A stretch of 8,495 nucleotides of DNA. Origin: an uncultured Eubacteriales bacterium (lineage in GTDB: Bacteria; Bacillota; Clostridia; Oscillospirales; CAG-272). The DNA lies in the NCBI GenBank assembly GCA_934500855.1, contig CAKSUH010000052.1:1-8495 (forward strand), written 5' to 3'. Shown in pieces: positions 1 to 6,498 of this stretch (its first letter is position 1; every line of letters starts with the position of its first letter). The translations under genes and the position numbers were made by a program. The notes under the pieces are model-generated. The model had not been told where the DNA came from. It worked only from the letters and a program-made list of their open reading frames with translations, and did not search any database.

Positions 1-1694
1 ATGTGGGGCATCAAAGCTACATTCATAAACTGCTGACAGGGCGGAAGGAACGCTTTCCCACACTGCGGCAGAGCGGGGGACTGAGCGGCTTTCCGAAACG
101 CTGTGAGAGCGAGCACGACTGCTTCGGAACGGGGCACAGCTCCACCTCGATTTCGGCGGCGCTCGGTTTTGCCGAGGCGGACCGCATGGCGGGATCGCAG
201 GCATATACGGTCTGCGTGGTCGGAGACGGCGCCTATACGGGCGGCATGATTCACGAGGCGCTGAACAACTGCCGCAAGCGGCTGAATCTGATCATTATTC
301 TGAACGAAAACGAGATGTCCATCTCAAAGAACATCGGAAGATTTGCGCGGAATCTGTCCCATATCCGCGCGTCAAACGGGTATATCTGGACCAAAAACGC
401 AATCGGGCGGTTTGTGAGCCATATTCCGCTGGTCGGCGGGTGGCTGTATGACAGGCTTCTCCGTGCAAAAATCGGCATCAAGTCGGCGCTGTACGGCAGT
501 AACCTGTTTGAAAGTCTCGGGCTTTACTATCTCGGTCCTGTGGACGGAAACAATGAGGCAGCAGTGGAGAAGCTGTTGCGGGATGCAAAAAGAACGCATC
601 AAAGCTGTGTGATTCACCTCAAAACCCGAAAGGGAAAGGGGTATGCGCCCGCCGAGGCAACGCCGGACCGTTTTCACGGAATGTCGCCTGCCGACGCGCC
701 AAAGCCCGAATGCACGAAGTTTTCCGACGCAATGGGCGAGGAACTTTGCTGTATGGCGGCGAAAAACGACCGCATCTGTGCCATTACCGCCGCCATGACC
801 GACGGGACGGGGCTGAGCCGATTCCGCGCCGCTTATCCGCAACGCTTTTTCGATGTCGGGATTGCGGAGGAGCACGCGGTCACCTTTGCCGCAGGACTTG
901 CCGCAAACGGTTACCGTCCCGCAGTGGCGATCTATTCCACTTTCCTGCAGAGGTCCTATGACAATATCCTGCACGATGTGGCGCTTCAGCATCTCCCCGT
1001 GGTTTTTCTGGTAGACCGCGCGGGGCTGAACAATGCGGACGGACCCACGCATTACGGCGTATTCGATGTTGCGTTCCTTTCCGAGGTGCCCGAATTGCGT
1101 ATCTACACGCCGATTACCCGAACGGCTCTGCGCAACGCGATGGATGAGGCGTTTCGGGCGGATGTTGCGTGTGCCATCCGCTATCCGAACGGCTGTGAGT
1201 CGGCAAGGGTCGTCAGAGCGTTTTACGGCGATGCGGATCCCGTGAATGTAGCGGTTCGCGACAACTATCCCGTTGGCGGTCCCGAGATGCGGGAAACGCT
1301 TGACGCAGTCATCGTGACGCACGGCAGAATCGTTGAGGAGGCGCTTGCCGCAACAGACCTGCTTGCCGCTGACGGCGTGAAGGTCGGAATCCTGCTGTTG
1401 GAGCAGATCAAACCCTACGAAACGGTTGCGGCGCAGATTCTGGCGCGGTTACCGAAAAAGCGCTGTCCGATTCTCTTTCTGGAGGAGGAGATCCGCGCGG
1501 GCGGTATGGGAATGTTGCTGTCGGACGCCATGCGCAACGCGCCCGAAATGCAGGGGAGAGAGCTGCGCATTATGGCACTCGACAAGCCGCTTGACTATCC
1601 GTCCGAGGCGGGGCAATCCTGTCTCAAAATGGCGGGACTGGATGCGGAGCACATTTCCGGAACGCTTCGAGAGGTTTTGGAATGCGGAAAATGA
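1..1694 (+). CDS. dxs: 1-deoxy-D-xylulose-5-phosphate synthase, 5'-truncated by window edge
   Basis: DXS condenses pyruvate and glyceraldehyde 3-phosphate, using thiamine diphosphate, to DXP, the first step of the cytosolic MEP isoprenoid pathway. The frame is open from base 1. The GTG at 3 is the Val of the conserved DVGHQ motif, not a start, so roughly 60-75 N-terminal residues lie outside. Counting that Val as residue 1, I see GHSSTSIS in the pyrimidine-binding region, the ThDP motif GDGAYTGG at about 74 with its partner LNENEMSIS at 100-108, and GKGYAPAE followed by FHG. The transketolase middle domain has IAEEHAVTFAAG (E289, equivalent to the catalytic Glu of E. coli DXS), DRAGLNNADGPTHYG (H350) and a transketolase C-terminal domain with EEEIRAGGMG. 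The stop is TGA 1692-1694. The neighbours are not the tlyA, argR or recN genes often found after clostridial dxs. No terminator is visible before the next promoter, so read-through is possible. Identity is secure. Confidence 0.96.
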   Translation, partial: VGHQSYIHKLLTGRKERFPTLRQSGGLSGFPKRCESEHDCFGTGHSSTSISAALGFAEADRMAGSQAYTVCVVGDGAYTGGMIHEALNNCRKRLNLIIILNENEMSISKNIGRFARNLSHIRASNGYIWTKNAIGRFVSHIPLVGGWLYDRLLRAKIGIKSALYGSNLFESLGLYYLGPVDGNNEAAVEKLLRDAKRTHQSCVIHLKTRKGKGYAPAEATPDRFHGMSPADAPKPECTKFSDAMGEELCCMAAKNDRICAITAAMTDGTGLSRFRAAYPQRFFDVGIAEEHAVTFAAGLAANGYRPAVAIYSTFLQRSYDNILHDVALQHLPVVFLVDRAGLNNADGPTHYGVFDVAFLSEVPELRIYTPITRTALRNAMDEAFRADVACAIRYPNGCESARVVRAFYGDADPVNVAVRDNYPVGGPEMRETLDAVIVTHGRIVEEALAATDLLAADGVKVGILLLEQIKPYETVAAQILARLPKKRCPILFLEEEIRAGGMGMLLSDAMRNAPEMQGRELRIMALDKPLDYPSEAGQSCLKMAGLDAEHISGTLREVLECGK

Positions 1695-1713
1695 TGAAAT
1701 CGTCGAAATGGTC

Positions 1714-1742
1714 TTGACAATCGGCTGATTGTATGATAAAAT
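1714..1742 (+). promoter_or_regulatory. Strong sigma-A promoter for DUF1836-radC
   Basis: The -35 box TTGACA (1714-1719) is exact. A 17-bp spacer leads to the -10 box TAAAAT (1737-1742), preceded by an extended TGA (1734-1736). Transcription should begin near 1748-1750, leaving about 40 nt of leader before the ATG at 1788. It starts 20 bp after the dxs stop, so the DUF1836-radC pair can be expressed independently of dxs. Confidence 0.8.
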
Positions 1743-1759
1743 ACAATAGGAGTTTATCA
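1717..1759. promoter_or_regulatory. Candidate operator: three overlapping inverted repeats on the promoter
   Basis: Three perfect dyads overlap the promoter. The first is ACAATC (1717-1722) with GATTGT (1727-1732), gap 4. The second is ATTGTAT (1728-1734) with ATACAAT (1741-1747), gap 6, centred on the -10 box. The third is TGATAAA (1734-1740) with TTTATCA (1753-1759), gap 12. The half-site ACAAT thus occurs three times in alternating orientation. Most of this lies upstream of the predicted transcript start, so it would act as DNA rather than RNA structure. Binding by the adjacent helix-turn-helix protein (autoregulation) is an inference. Confidence 0.5.
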
Positions 1760-1787
1760 ACCGAACAGAAAGTCAGGAGGATTTCTC

Positions 1788-2393
1788 ATGTATTTGCAAT
1801 TTTATGATGATTTGATTCCGGGAACCAAGCTCAAACGGTCCGAAAAAGACGGACTGACTGGGCTTGCCTTCCTGCAAAAAGTATTTTTGGTTTCCGACGG
1901 CGTGATGCTGACACAGATCCGCGATATTTCGGGAATCGATTCGTCCACACTTCAGAATTGGACCAAGCGCGGTTGGGTCGCTAACAGTCATCTCAAGCGC
2001 TATGATATCGATCAGGTTGCCCATATTCTCATCATCAATATGCTGAGGTCCTGTATGCGATTGGATCGGATTGCGTATCTGATTCAGTATGTCAACGGGG
2101 ATGTGGCGGACAAGTCGGACGATATTGTTTCCGATTCCGTGCTGTACGATTACATTTGCCGCGCGCTGGATCGGATGGTGAGCGGTGAGGGCGGGGCACT
2201 GACCGATGTCGTAAAGGTCGTTGAAGAGGTTACCGCAGGTTACGAGGAGCCGTTTGCGGGCGCGGAGGAACGGCTGAACCGTGCGCTGGAGGTTATCGTT
2301 GTGACCTATTACGCAACCGTTATCAAGCGCCGTGCGGACGATCTGCTCGACCGCATTCTGCCGCCGACCGGGCAGAATGCGAATCATAATTAA
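1788..2393 (+). CDS. DUF1836 domain helix-turn-helix protein, putative transcriptional regulator
   Basis: A 201-residue cytosolic protein without signal peptide or membrane segment. The N-terminus (YDDLIPGT, residues 6-13) and the region at about 40-90 resemble the Firmicutes DUF1836 family. Residues 53-75 (STLQNWTKRGWV, then KRYDIDQVA) look like a MerR-type winged helix-turn-helix: a recognition helix, a short wing with basic residues, and then the tyrosine-aspartate turn that opens the next helix. A helical C-terminal half follows. The start is ATG 1788, with AGGAGG at 1775-1780 and a 7-nt spacer. It is first in a likely two-gene transcript with radC, whose start is 25 nt after this stop. 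The inverted repeats on its promoter suggest autoregulation, by inference. The biological role and ligand of the family are unknown to me. Family assignment is from remembered motif pattern only. Confidence 0.82.
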   Translation: MYLQFYDDLIPGTKLKRSEKDGLTGLAFLQKVFLVSDGVMLTQIRDISGIDSSTLQNWTKRGWVANSHLKRYDIDQVAHILIINMLRSCMRLDRIAYLIQYVNGDVADKSDDIVSDSVLYDYICRALDRMVSGEGGALTDVVKVVEEVTAGYEEPFAGAEERLNRALEVIVVTYYATVIKRRADDLLDRILPPTGQNANHN

Positions 2394-2403
2394 GCTGCGA
2401 CGA

Positions 2404-2409
2404 AGGAGG
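2404..2409 (+). promoter_or_regulatory. Shine-Dalgarno site that fixes the TTG start of radC
   Basis: AGGAGG at 2404-2409, within a longer purine run, lies 9 nt before TTG 2419. The upstream in-frame ATG near 2332 lies inside the DUF1836 gene, and the ATG at 2443 has no comparable site, so TTG is the best start. Confidence 0.75.
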
Positions 2410-2418
2410 GGGATTTTC

Positions 2419-3204
2419 TTGCATCAGCATCACAGGGAACGGATGCGCGAGCGATGCCTGCAAAACGGATTCGATAACTTTGCAACGCATGAACTTCTCG
2501 AAATGCTGTTGTACTATTCGATCCCGCGGAACGACACCAACGGAACGGCGCACGGATTGCTGGAGCGCTTTGGTTCCCTCAAGGGAATCTGCGAGGCGTC
2601 GTTTGACGAATTGCTTCTGTGTGACGGAATCGGTCCGCAGTCCGCGATTCTGCTCCGACTGATCCCCGAACTGATGAAGCGTTACGCCATGGAGGAGGTC
2701 GCACCGTCGGAGGTGTACGATTCCCTCAGAAAGCTGGCGGAATACTTCCGGCGCGTTTTTATCGGGTTGGATCATGAATGTCTTTACATGATGCTTCTGA
2801 ATAACCGATTGAACATGATCGATTGCGTGCTTGTTTCGGAGGGCGCGGTCAACAGCTCTTCGGCGCCGCTTCGTCTGATGACGCAGAAAGCGCTGTTCCG
2901 AAAGGCATCCTCCGTTGTTCTGGCACATAACCATCCGCAGGGGCTGGCGTTGCCGTCCTCGCGGGACCTTGAAGTGACCGAAACGCTTGTCGGCGCGTTT
3001 GATTCCATCGGTGTAACGCTTCTGGAACATTTGATCGTTGCGGATGACCGTTGCTATCCGATTCTGCAACAGCACCACGGTTCCCTGCGCAAGCACCCGT
3101 CAACCAAACAGCTTGACAGCGGCTTCTACGATGACTTTTACGATATCGACTATCGGCAATGGAAGGCGCCGCCGCTTTTTCCGCCGAAGCAGGAAAAACA
3201 ATAA
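2419..3204 (+). CDS. radC: RadC family protein (JAB/MPN metal-binding domain)
   Basis: 261 residues from the TTG start. The N-terminal UPF0758-type region spans about 1-60, with FATHELLEMLLYY at 21-33. A helix-hairpin-helix (LCDGIGPQSAILL, 67-79) follows, then the RadC JAMM domain. The metal motif is complete: E141 in SEGAVNSS, then HNHPQG with H170 and H172, S180 and D183, spaced as H-x-H-x7-S-x2-D. Most family members have HNHPSG, so Gln replaces Ser in this one. The family was first named for DNA repair in E. coli, but that role is disputed and no biochemical activity is settled. The recognisable domain ends near residue 218. About 43 more residues follow, with an acidic, tyrosine-rich stretch (GFYDDFYDIDY at 235-245) and a proline- and lysine-rich end. 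It is probably co-transcribed with the DUF1836 gene. Its last codons also form the T-rich tail of the terminator used by the opposing dut gene. Confidence 0.92.
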   Translation: MHQHHRERMRERCLQNGFDNFATHELLEMLLYYSIPRNDTNGTAHGLLERFGSLKGICEASFDELLLCDGIGPQSAILLRLIPELMKRYAMEEVAPSEVYDSLRKLAEYFRRVFIGLDHECLYMMLLNNRLNMIDCVLVSEGAVNSSSAPLRLMTQKALFRKASSVVLAHNHPQGLALPSSRDLEVTETLVGAFDSIGVTLLEHLIVADDRCYPILQQHHGSLRKHPSTKQLDSGFYDDFYDIDYRQWKAPPLFPPKQEKQ

Positions 3205-3208
3205 AACA

Positions 3209-3252
3209 GGGAAGCCCCTTTACACGGTCCAATCCGTGAAAAGGGGCTTCCC
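3209..3252. terminator. Long bidirectional terminator between convergent radC and dut
   Basis: GGGAAGCCCCTTT (3209-3221) pairs perfectly with AAAGGGGCTTCCC (3240-3252). After one A-A mismatch an inner stem CACGG/CCGTG (3223-3227 with 3234-3238) closes a six-base loop. On the minus strand the hairpin is followed by a T-rich run (TGTTTTATTGTTTTT) made from the end of radC. On the plus strand the tail is TTATT, with a later T6 run at 3268-3273. It is therefore probably stronger for dut than for radC. Confidence 0.88.
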
Positions 3253-3291
3253 TTATTATGCGGTTTGTTTTTTACCAATCCGGAAGGGGGA

Positions 3292-3741
3292 TTACTTTAT
3301 TCCCGTATGCCCGAATCCGCCCGAGCCGCGCTCGGTTTCGTCAAGCGTATCGGTGACAAGGAAGGATGCGTGCGCTACGGGAAGAAAGAACATCTGTGCA
3401 ATGCGGTCCCCGCGGCGGACCGTGAAGGGGTCGCTTCCGTGATTGATCAGTCCCACCTGAATTTCGCCGCGGTAGTCGGAATCGATTACGCCGATCCCGT
3501 TGGAGAGGCTGACGCCGTTCTTTACACCCAATCCGCTTCTGCCGGCAATAACGGCTACATATTCCGCGCTTTCGGGGGAGACGGAAAGTCCGGTCGGAAT
3601 CAGGGCACGCGCTCCGGGTGCAAGCGTGATTTCGGTTCCTTCATCAAGCGCCGCACGCAGATCGACCGCCGCTGATCCCGGGGTCGCATAGGTCGGTGCG
3701 TCCATGCCGCGCGAAAGTTTCAGCTTGACCTGCAGTTCCAT
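3292..3741 (-). CDS. dut: Deoxyuridine 5'-triphosphate nucleotidohydrolase (dUTPase)
   Basis: Hydrolyses dUTP to dUMP and diphosphate in the cytosol, keeping uracil out of DNA and supplying dUMP for dTMP synthesis. At 149 residues it has the usual size of a trimeric dUTPase subunit, and all five family motifs are present: AAVDLRA (24-30), AGRSGLGV (66-73), GIGVIDSDYRGE (82-93, with the water-activating D87 and the sugar-stacking Y90), RRGDRIAQ (109-116) and the P-loop-like RGSGGFGHTG (138-147). Motif II has Gly-Arg-Ser where many members have Pro-Arg-Ser, and its final residue is Gly rather than the common Ala. The start ATG at 3741 has GAGGGAGG just upstream (3754-3747), which overlaps the lysK stop codon. 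Only 11 nt separate the two genes, so they are co-transcribed and perhaps translationally coupled. The long hairpin at 3209-3252 ends the transcript. Confidence 0.96.
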   Translation of the reverse strand: MELQVKLKLSRGMDAPTYATPGSAAVDLRAALDEGTEITLAPGARALIPTGLSVSPESAEYVAVIAGRSGLGVKNGVSLSNGIGVIDSDYRGEIQVGLINHGSDPFTVRRGDRIAQMFFLPVAHASFLVTDTLDETERGSGGFGHTGIK

Positions 3742-3752
3742 GCGTGCCTCCC

Positions 3753-5804
3753 TCAGTGAATCGGGGTACCTTCCGGTACCGCGTCGTCAACAAACAGAAT
3801 CTTGCATCCGCAGGCGTTGTTGGTTGCCGCAAGCAGCATTCCCTGCGAATTGACATTGCAGATCCGGCTCGGTTTCAGGTTCGCAATCACAATGATTTTT
3901 CTGCCGATCAGGTCCTCCGGCTTGTACTCTGCTTTGATGGAGGACATGATGACCCGCTCGCCGATGCCGTCAAACAGCGTCAGCTTCAGGCAGGCGTTCG
4001 ATTTCCGCACCGTCTCCGCCTTGAGTACCTTGCACACGCGGAAGTCGAGTTTCGCGAAATCATCGATTGTCACTTGCGGCTTGACCGGCTCCACGGGATC
4101 GGCTTCGCGCACTTCTTCTGCCTTCGGCGTTTCTTCCGTGGCAGGCTCTTCTGCGGGCTTGTCCGCGTTCTTTTCTTCCTCGGTCTCGGGATAGGAGAAG
4201 TCCAGCTGTCCGAGATAGCGGGAGGGATCGATGGCGGCAAGGAAGAGATAGAGCCGCGGTCCCTGTTCCTTGCCGAGCAGGAGACGGTAAACCGTTTTGA
4301 AGAACGCGCTCTGAATGTTGCGCAATTCCTTGGCGTCCGTCAGTTGCGGGTAGATCGCCTTCGGAATATCGTAAAGCAGTGTGTTCAGACTGTCGGGCGT
4401 GTAGGTCCCGTTGCGGAGCCGCTCAAACAGCATTCGGATTGCCTGCTTTTCGGCGTCGGTGAGGGTATTCCAGACCGCCCAGTTTCTTGTCACGCGCAGA
4501 CGGTTGACCTGTTCCGGCGCGCATTCCTCCAGCCAGAATTTCGCACGGTCGAGACGGTCGGCAAACTGCTCGCGTGTGTAGGGCATCCCGATCTTCGCAA
4601 AGACGGTTTCCAACATCGGAACATTGAAGTCCACAACCGATCCGAGCTGGACCAGAAGTCCCATCGGAACCGTGATGACTTCGCGCCCCTCGATTTTGCA
4701 GTTGTACATGATTGCCTGCGCGGCTTCGGTTGCCGTTCCGTTGCGGCATTCGTTCAGCATCCGGTCAAACTCAAAGTACTGCCGCAATATGCCCTCGTCA
4801 AAGCAGAAGTCAAACGCCTTGGTGGGCTCGGTCTTGGAGTAGAGCCAGAGAATGATCTCGGGCTGATACAGCTTCAGAAGCGCGTCGGGCGTGAGGTTCA
4901 GACCCGAGGACGAGGACATTTTGCCCGTCATGCCTTTGATGCCGATGAATTCGTAGCCCTGGAAGATCGGCGGCTCATAGCCGAAAATCTGCTTGGAAAT
5001 GAGCTTGGCGTTGGAATAGGAGCCTGTGGGCGCGGCGTGATCCTTTCCGCCCGGCTCGAAGTCGACTTTTTCGTATCTCCAACGCATGGGCCAGTCCACC
5101 TTCCAGCCCAGCTTGCAGTTGAAGTCCGTGAGGAAGTGGAAGGTCCCGCTGTGCCCGCAACGGCAGGTGTATTCCGCCGTGGTACAGTCCTCGGAAAGCG
5201 AGGTGATGGTGGTAAAGTCGGAGTGGCATTCGGGGCAGAAGATGCTGACGGGATAGTAATTCTCCTTTTCCGCGTCATGCTCGGCTTTCAGTTCCTCGGG
5301 GGATTTGTCTGGATCCTTGGTCTTGAAGGAATCGAGAATCTCAAAAATCTCCCGGCGCTTCCGCAGGGCTTCCAGAATATCCTGTGTGTAAGCGCCCGAG
5401 CGGTAGAGGTCAGCCTGATAGCGGCAGTCGATCTCAATGCCGAACCGTTTCAGCGCAGTCAGGTATTCTTCTTCAAAATGCGCGGCAAAGCTCTTGTGAC
5501 AGCCCCAAGGGTCGGGGATGTCCACATAGGGGCAGCCGATATACTTGTCATAGCTGTCGCCGACCACCTCGCGCACATTGGCGGGAATTTTGCGGCAACG
5601 GTCATAGTCGTCCCAAGAGAGAAGCAGACGCGCCTTTTTGCCTTTTTTCTGCAACGCTTTGACAACGAACAGGGGAGTGGCAACATCACGGAAGTTGCCG
5701 ATGTGAACCGAACCCGACGGGCTGGTTCCTGCCGCACAGACATATTCTTCCTTGTCGGGATTGCGGTCAATGATTTTTTGAGCGATCTCTTCTGACCAAT
5801 GCAT
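3753..5804 (-). CDS. lysK: Class I lysyl-tRNA synthetase with C-terminal Trbp111/MetRS-type tRNA-binding domain
   Basis: Charges tRNA-Lys with lysine using ATP. 683 residues from ATG 5804. The class I Rossmann signature TSPSGSVHIGN (27-37) and the KMSKS-type loop KMSSS (295-299) identify the archaeal-type class I LysRS, unrelated to the class II enzyme of most bacteria. A cysteine cluster, CPEC (190-193), C207 and CRC (214-216), looks like the zinc knuckle of this family. A helical anticodon-binding region runs to about 537. A 40-residue linker rich in Glu, Pro and Ala (538-577) then leads to an added OB-fold (578-683): IDDFAKLDFRVCKV, IIVIANLKPSR, NSQGMLLAA. That pattern is the tRNA-binding domain of Trbp111 and the bacterial MetRS C-terminus. 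An upstream in-frame ATG at 5843 is rejected because it lies before the predicted transcript start and has no ribosome binding site. dut follows after 11 nt. Enzyme identity is firm; the function of the extra domain is inferred. Confidence 0.94.
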   Translation of the reverse strand: MHWSEEIAQKIIDRNPDKEEYVCAAGTSPSGSVHIGNFRDVATPLFVVKALQKKGKKARLLLSWDDYDRCRKIPANVREVVGDSYDKYIGCPYVDIPDPWGCHKSFAAHFEEEYLTALKRFGIEIDCRYQADLYRSGAYTQDILEALRKRREIFEILDSFKTKDPDKSPEELKAEHDAEKENYYPVSIFCPECHSDFTTITSLSEDCTTAEYTCRCGHSGTFHFLTDFNCKLGWKVDWPMRWRYEKVDFEPGGKDHAAPTGSYSNAKLISKQIFGYEPPIFQGYEFIGIKGMTGKMSSSSGLNLTPDALLKLYQPEIILWLYSKTEPTKAFDFCFDEGILRQYFEFDRMLNECRNGTATEAAQAIMYNCKIEGREVITVPMGLLVQLGSVVDFNVPMLETVFAKIGMPYTREQFADRLDRAKFWLEECAPEQVNRLRVTRNWAVWNTLTDAEKQAIRMLFERLRNGTYTPDSLNTLLYDIPKAIYPQLTDAKELRNIQSAFFKTVYRLLLGKEQGPRLYLFLAAIDPSRYLGQLDFSYPETEEEKNADKPAEEPATEETPKAEEVREADPVEPVKPQVTIDDFAKLDFRVCKVLKAETVRKSNACLKLTLFDGIGERVIMSSIKAEYKPEDLIGRKIIVIANLKPSRICNVNSQGMLLAATNNACGCKILFVDDAVPEGTPIH

Positions 5805-5810
5805 AACAAA

Positions 5811-5815
5811 ACCTC
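5811..5815 (-). promoter_or_regulatory. Ribosome binding site selecting ATG 5804 of lysK
   Basis: GAGGT on the minus strand, 6 nt before ATG 5804. The alternative ATG at 5843 has no purine-rich site and falls upstream of the predicted transcription start near 5840. Confidence 0.65.
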
Positions 5816-5846
5816 GCTTTTTCGGAAAAGTACAATATAACATCTT

Positions 5847-5875
5847 ATTATATCATGCCGCGCGGGGTTTGTCAA
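5847..5875 (-). promoter_or_regulatory. Exact-consensus sigma-A promoter for lysK-dut
   Basis: On the minus strand, TTGACA (5875-5870), a 17-bp spacer and TATAAT (5852-5847) match the sigma-A consensus at every position. Predicted start is near 5840, giving a leader of about 36 nt, too short for a T-box. The TGA stop of the flavin reductase gene (5874-5872) lies inside the -35 box. The spacer holds the palindrome CCGCGCGG (5858-5865), and an AT-rich dyad ATATAA-N7-TTATAT spans 5835-5853. Confidence 0.85.
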
Positions 5876-6381
5876 CCTTTTTTGAGGACTTTTTCGATCT
5901 CGCAAACATAAACGCGATGCAAGCCGCCCGTGCGGTAACAGGAGCGAAGAATATCGGGGTCGAGGAAACGATCCGCACGCAGATCGGATGCGTAAAGCCT
6001 GCGGCAGAGCAGAACCGTTTCGGCTTCGGCGGGGAAGGGCACCTCGCCGTCGTGCAGGACCGACAGCCCCGCCGCCGCAAATTTGTCGGGGTGATCCCGC
6101 CCGCTTTCCCTGCCGCAAAAGGTCAGCGCGTTGCGGCGGTCGGATGGAAGGAAGGAGAGCGCGAGTCGGGACGCCGATTCCGCGAGCGGGAAGGTGAACC
6201 GCTCGGGGCGGATCATGCAGACCGCAACGGGGCGGTTCCAGACAACACCGATGCCGCCCCACGATGCGGTCATCACATTTTCCCGCGTGCCGTCCGAGAC
6301 GGAAATCAGCATCCAATCCTTTCCGATGCGGTCAAAAACGGGATTCCATTCGGCGGCGGAAAGTTCTGAAAAACGGTTCAT
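5872..6381 (-). CDS. Flavin reductase family protein (FMN-binding split barrel)
   Basis: 169 residues, cytosolic. The pattern NVMTASWGG (35-43), then WNRPVAVCMIRPERFT (48-63), is typical of the flavin-reductase-like FMN-binding split-barrel family (DIM6/NTAB type), in which the TASW segment and following strand contact FMN. TFCGRESGRD and the C-terminal HRVYVCEIEKVL also fit the clostridial branch. The family includes NAD(P)H:flavin reductases, electron donors and FMN-binding proteins of unknown partner, so the substrate cannot be named. The start ATG 6381 has GAGAGG at 6396-6391 with a 9-nt spacer. A hairpin separates it from spoIIQ upstream. TAGAAT (6417-6412) or TATAAC (6412-6407) could be a -10 box, but no good -35 accompanies either. 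Its stop codon lies within the -35 box of the lysK promoter, so transcripts may run through into lysK. Family is clear, substrate unknown. Confidence 0.85.
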   Translation of the reverse strand: MNRFSELSAAEWNPVFDRIGKDWMLISVSDGTRENVMTASWGGIGVVWNRPVAVCMIRPERFTFPLAESASRLALSFLPSDRRNALTFCGRESGRDHPDKFAAAGLSVLHDGEVPFPAEAETVLLCRRLYASDLRADRFLDPDILRSCYRTGGLHRVYVCEIEKVLKKG

Positions 6382-6446
6382 TTCGGTATACCTCTCTTTT
6401 TGGGTTGTTATATTCTATGCGGATTCGCGGAAAAAGGCGCTCAAAC

Positions 6447-6489
6447 AGGAGGTAACTTTATGAGAAAGGGAATTTCCGTGTTGCCTTAA
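6447..6489 (+). other. Nine-codon ORF with perfect Shine-Dalgarno site (leader peptide or gene remnant?)
   Basis: AGGAGG (6447-6452), a 7-nt spacer and ATG 6460 open a frame reading MRKGISVLP, with TAA at 6487-6489. The spoIIQ hairpin starts 10 nt later. Nothing encoded on the plus strand follows for about 1 kb, and no clear plus-strand promoter is seen. It could be a relic of a lost gene, a leader peptide of a short RNA, or chance. Confidence 0.25.
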
Positions 6490-6498
6490 CAGAAAGAC

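Noticed and set aside
3..5. GTG at 3 as the dxs start
   Set aside because: It encodes the Val of the internal DVGHQ motif, and family length shows that the N-terminus lies upstream of the window.
372..1322. 316-codon minus-strand frame inside dxs
   Set aside because: Mirror frame in codon register with dxs, whose motifs are unmistakable. It has no ribosome site or family pattern.
1717..1732. ACAATC-GGCT-GATTGT as a terminator for dxs
   Set aside because: The stem is six A+T-rich pairs without a T-run, and it sits inside a strong promoter. A DNA operator is more likely.
3744..5795. 683-codon plus-strand frame opposite lysK
   Set aside because: It is in exact codon register with lysK and is explained by missing TTA, CTA and TCA codons. 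The translation has no recognisable domain or proper start signal.
5805..5843. Upstream ATG start for lysK, adding 13 residues
   Set aside because: It lies upstream of the transcript start predicted from the consensus promoter and has no ribosome site. MHWSEE at 5804 fits the family start.
5804..5875. T-box riboswitch before lysK
   Set aside because: The leader is only about 36 nt and cannot hold a T-box specifier stem and antiterminator.
5459..6316. 285-codon minus-strand frame bridging flavin reductase and lysK
   Set aside because: It overlaps two well-supported genes in another frame and its latter half is out-of-frame LysRS sequence. It is a shadow, not a fusion or frameshifted gene.
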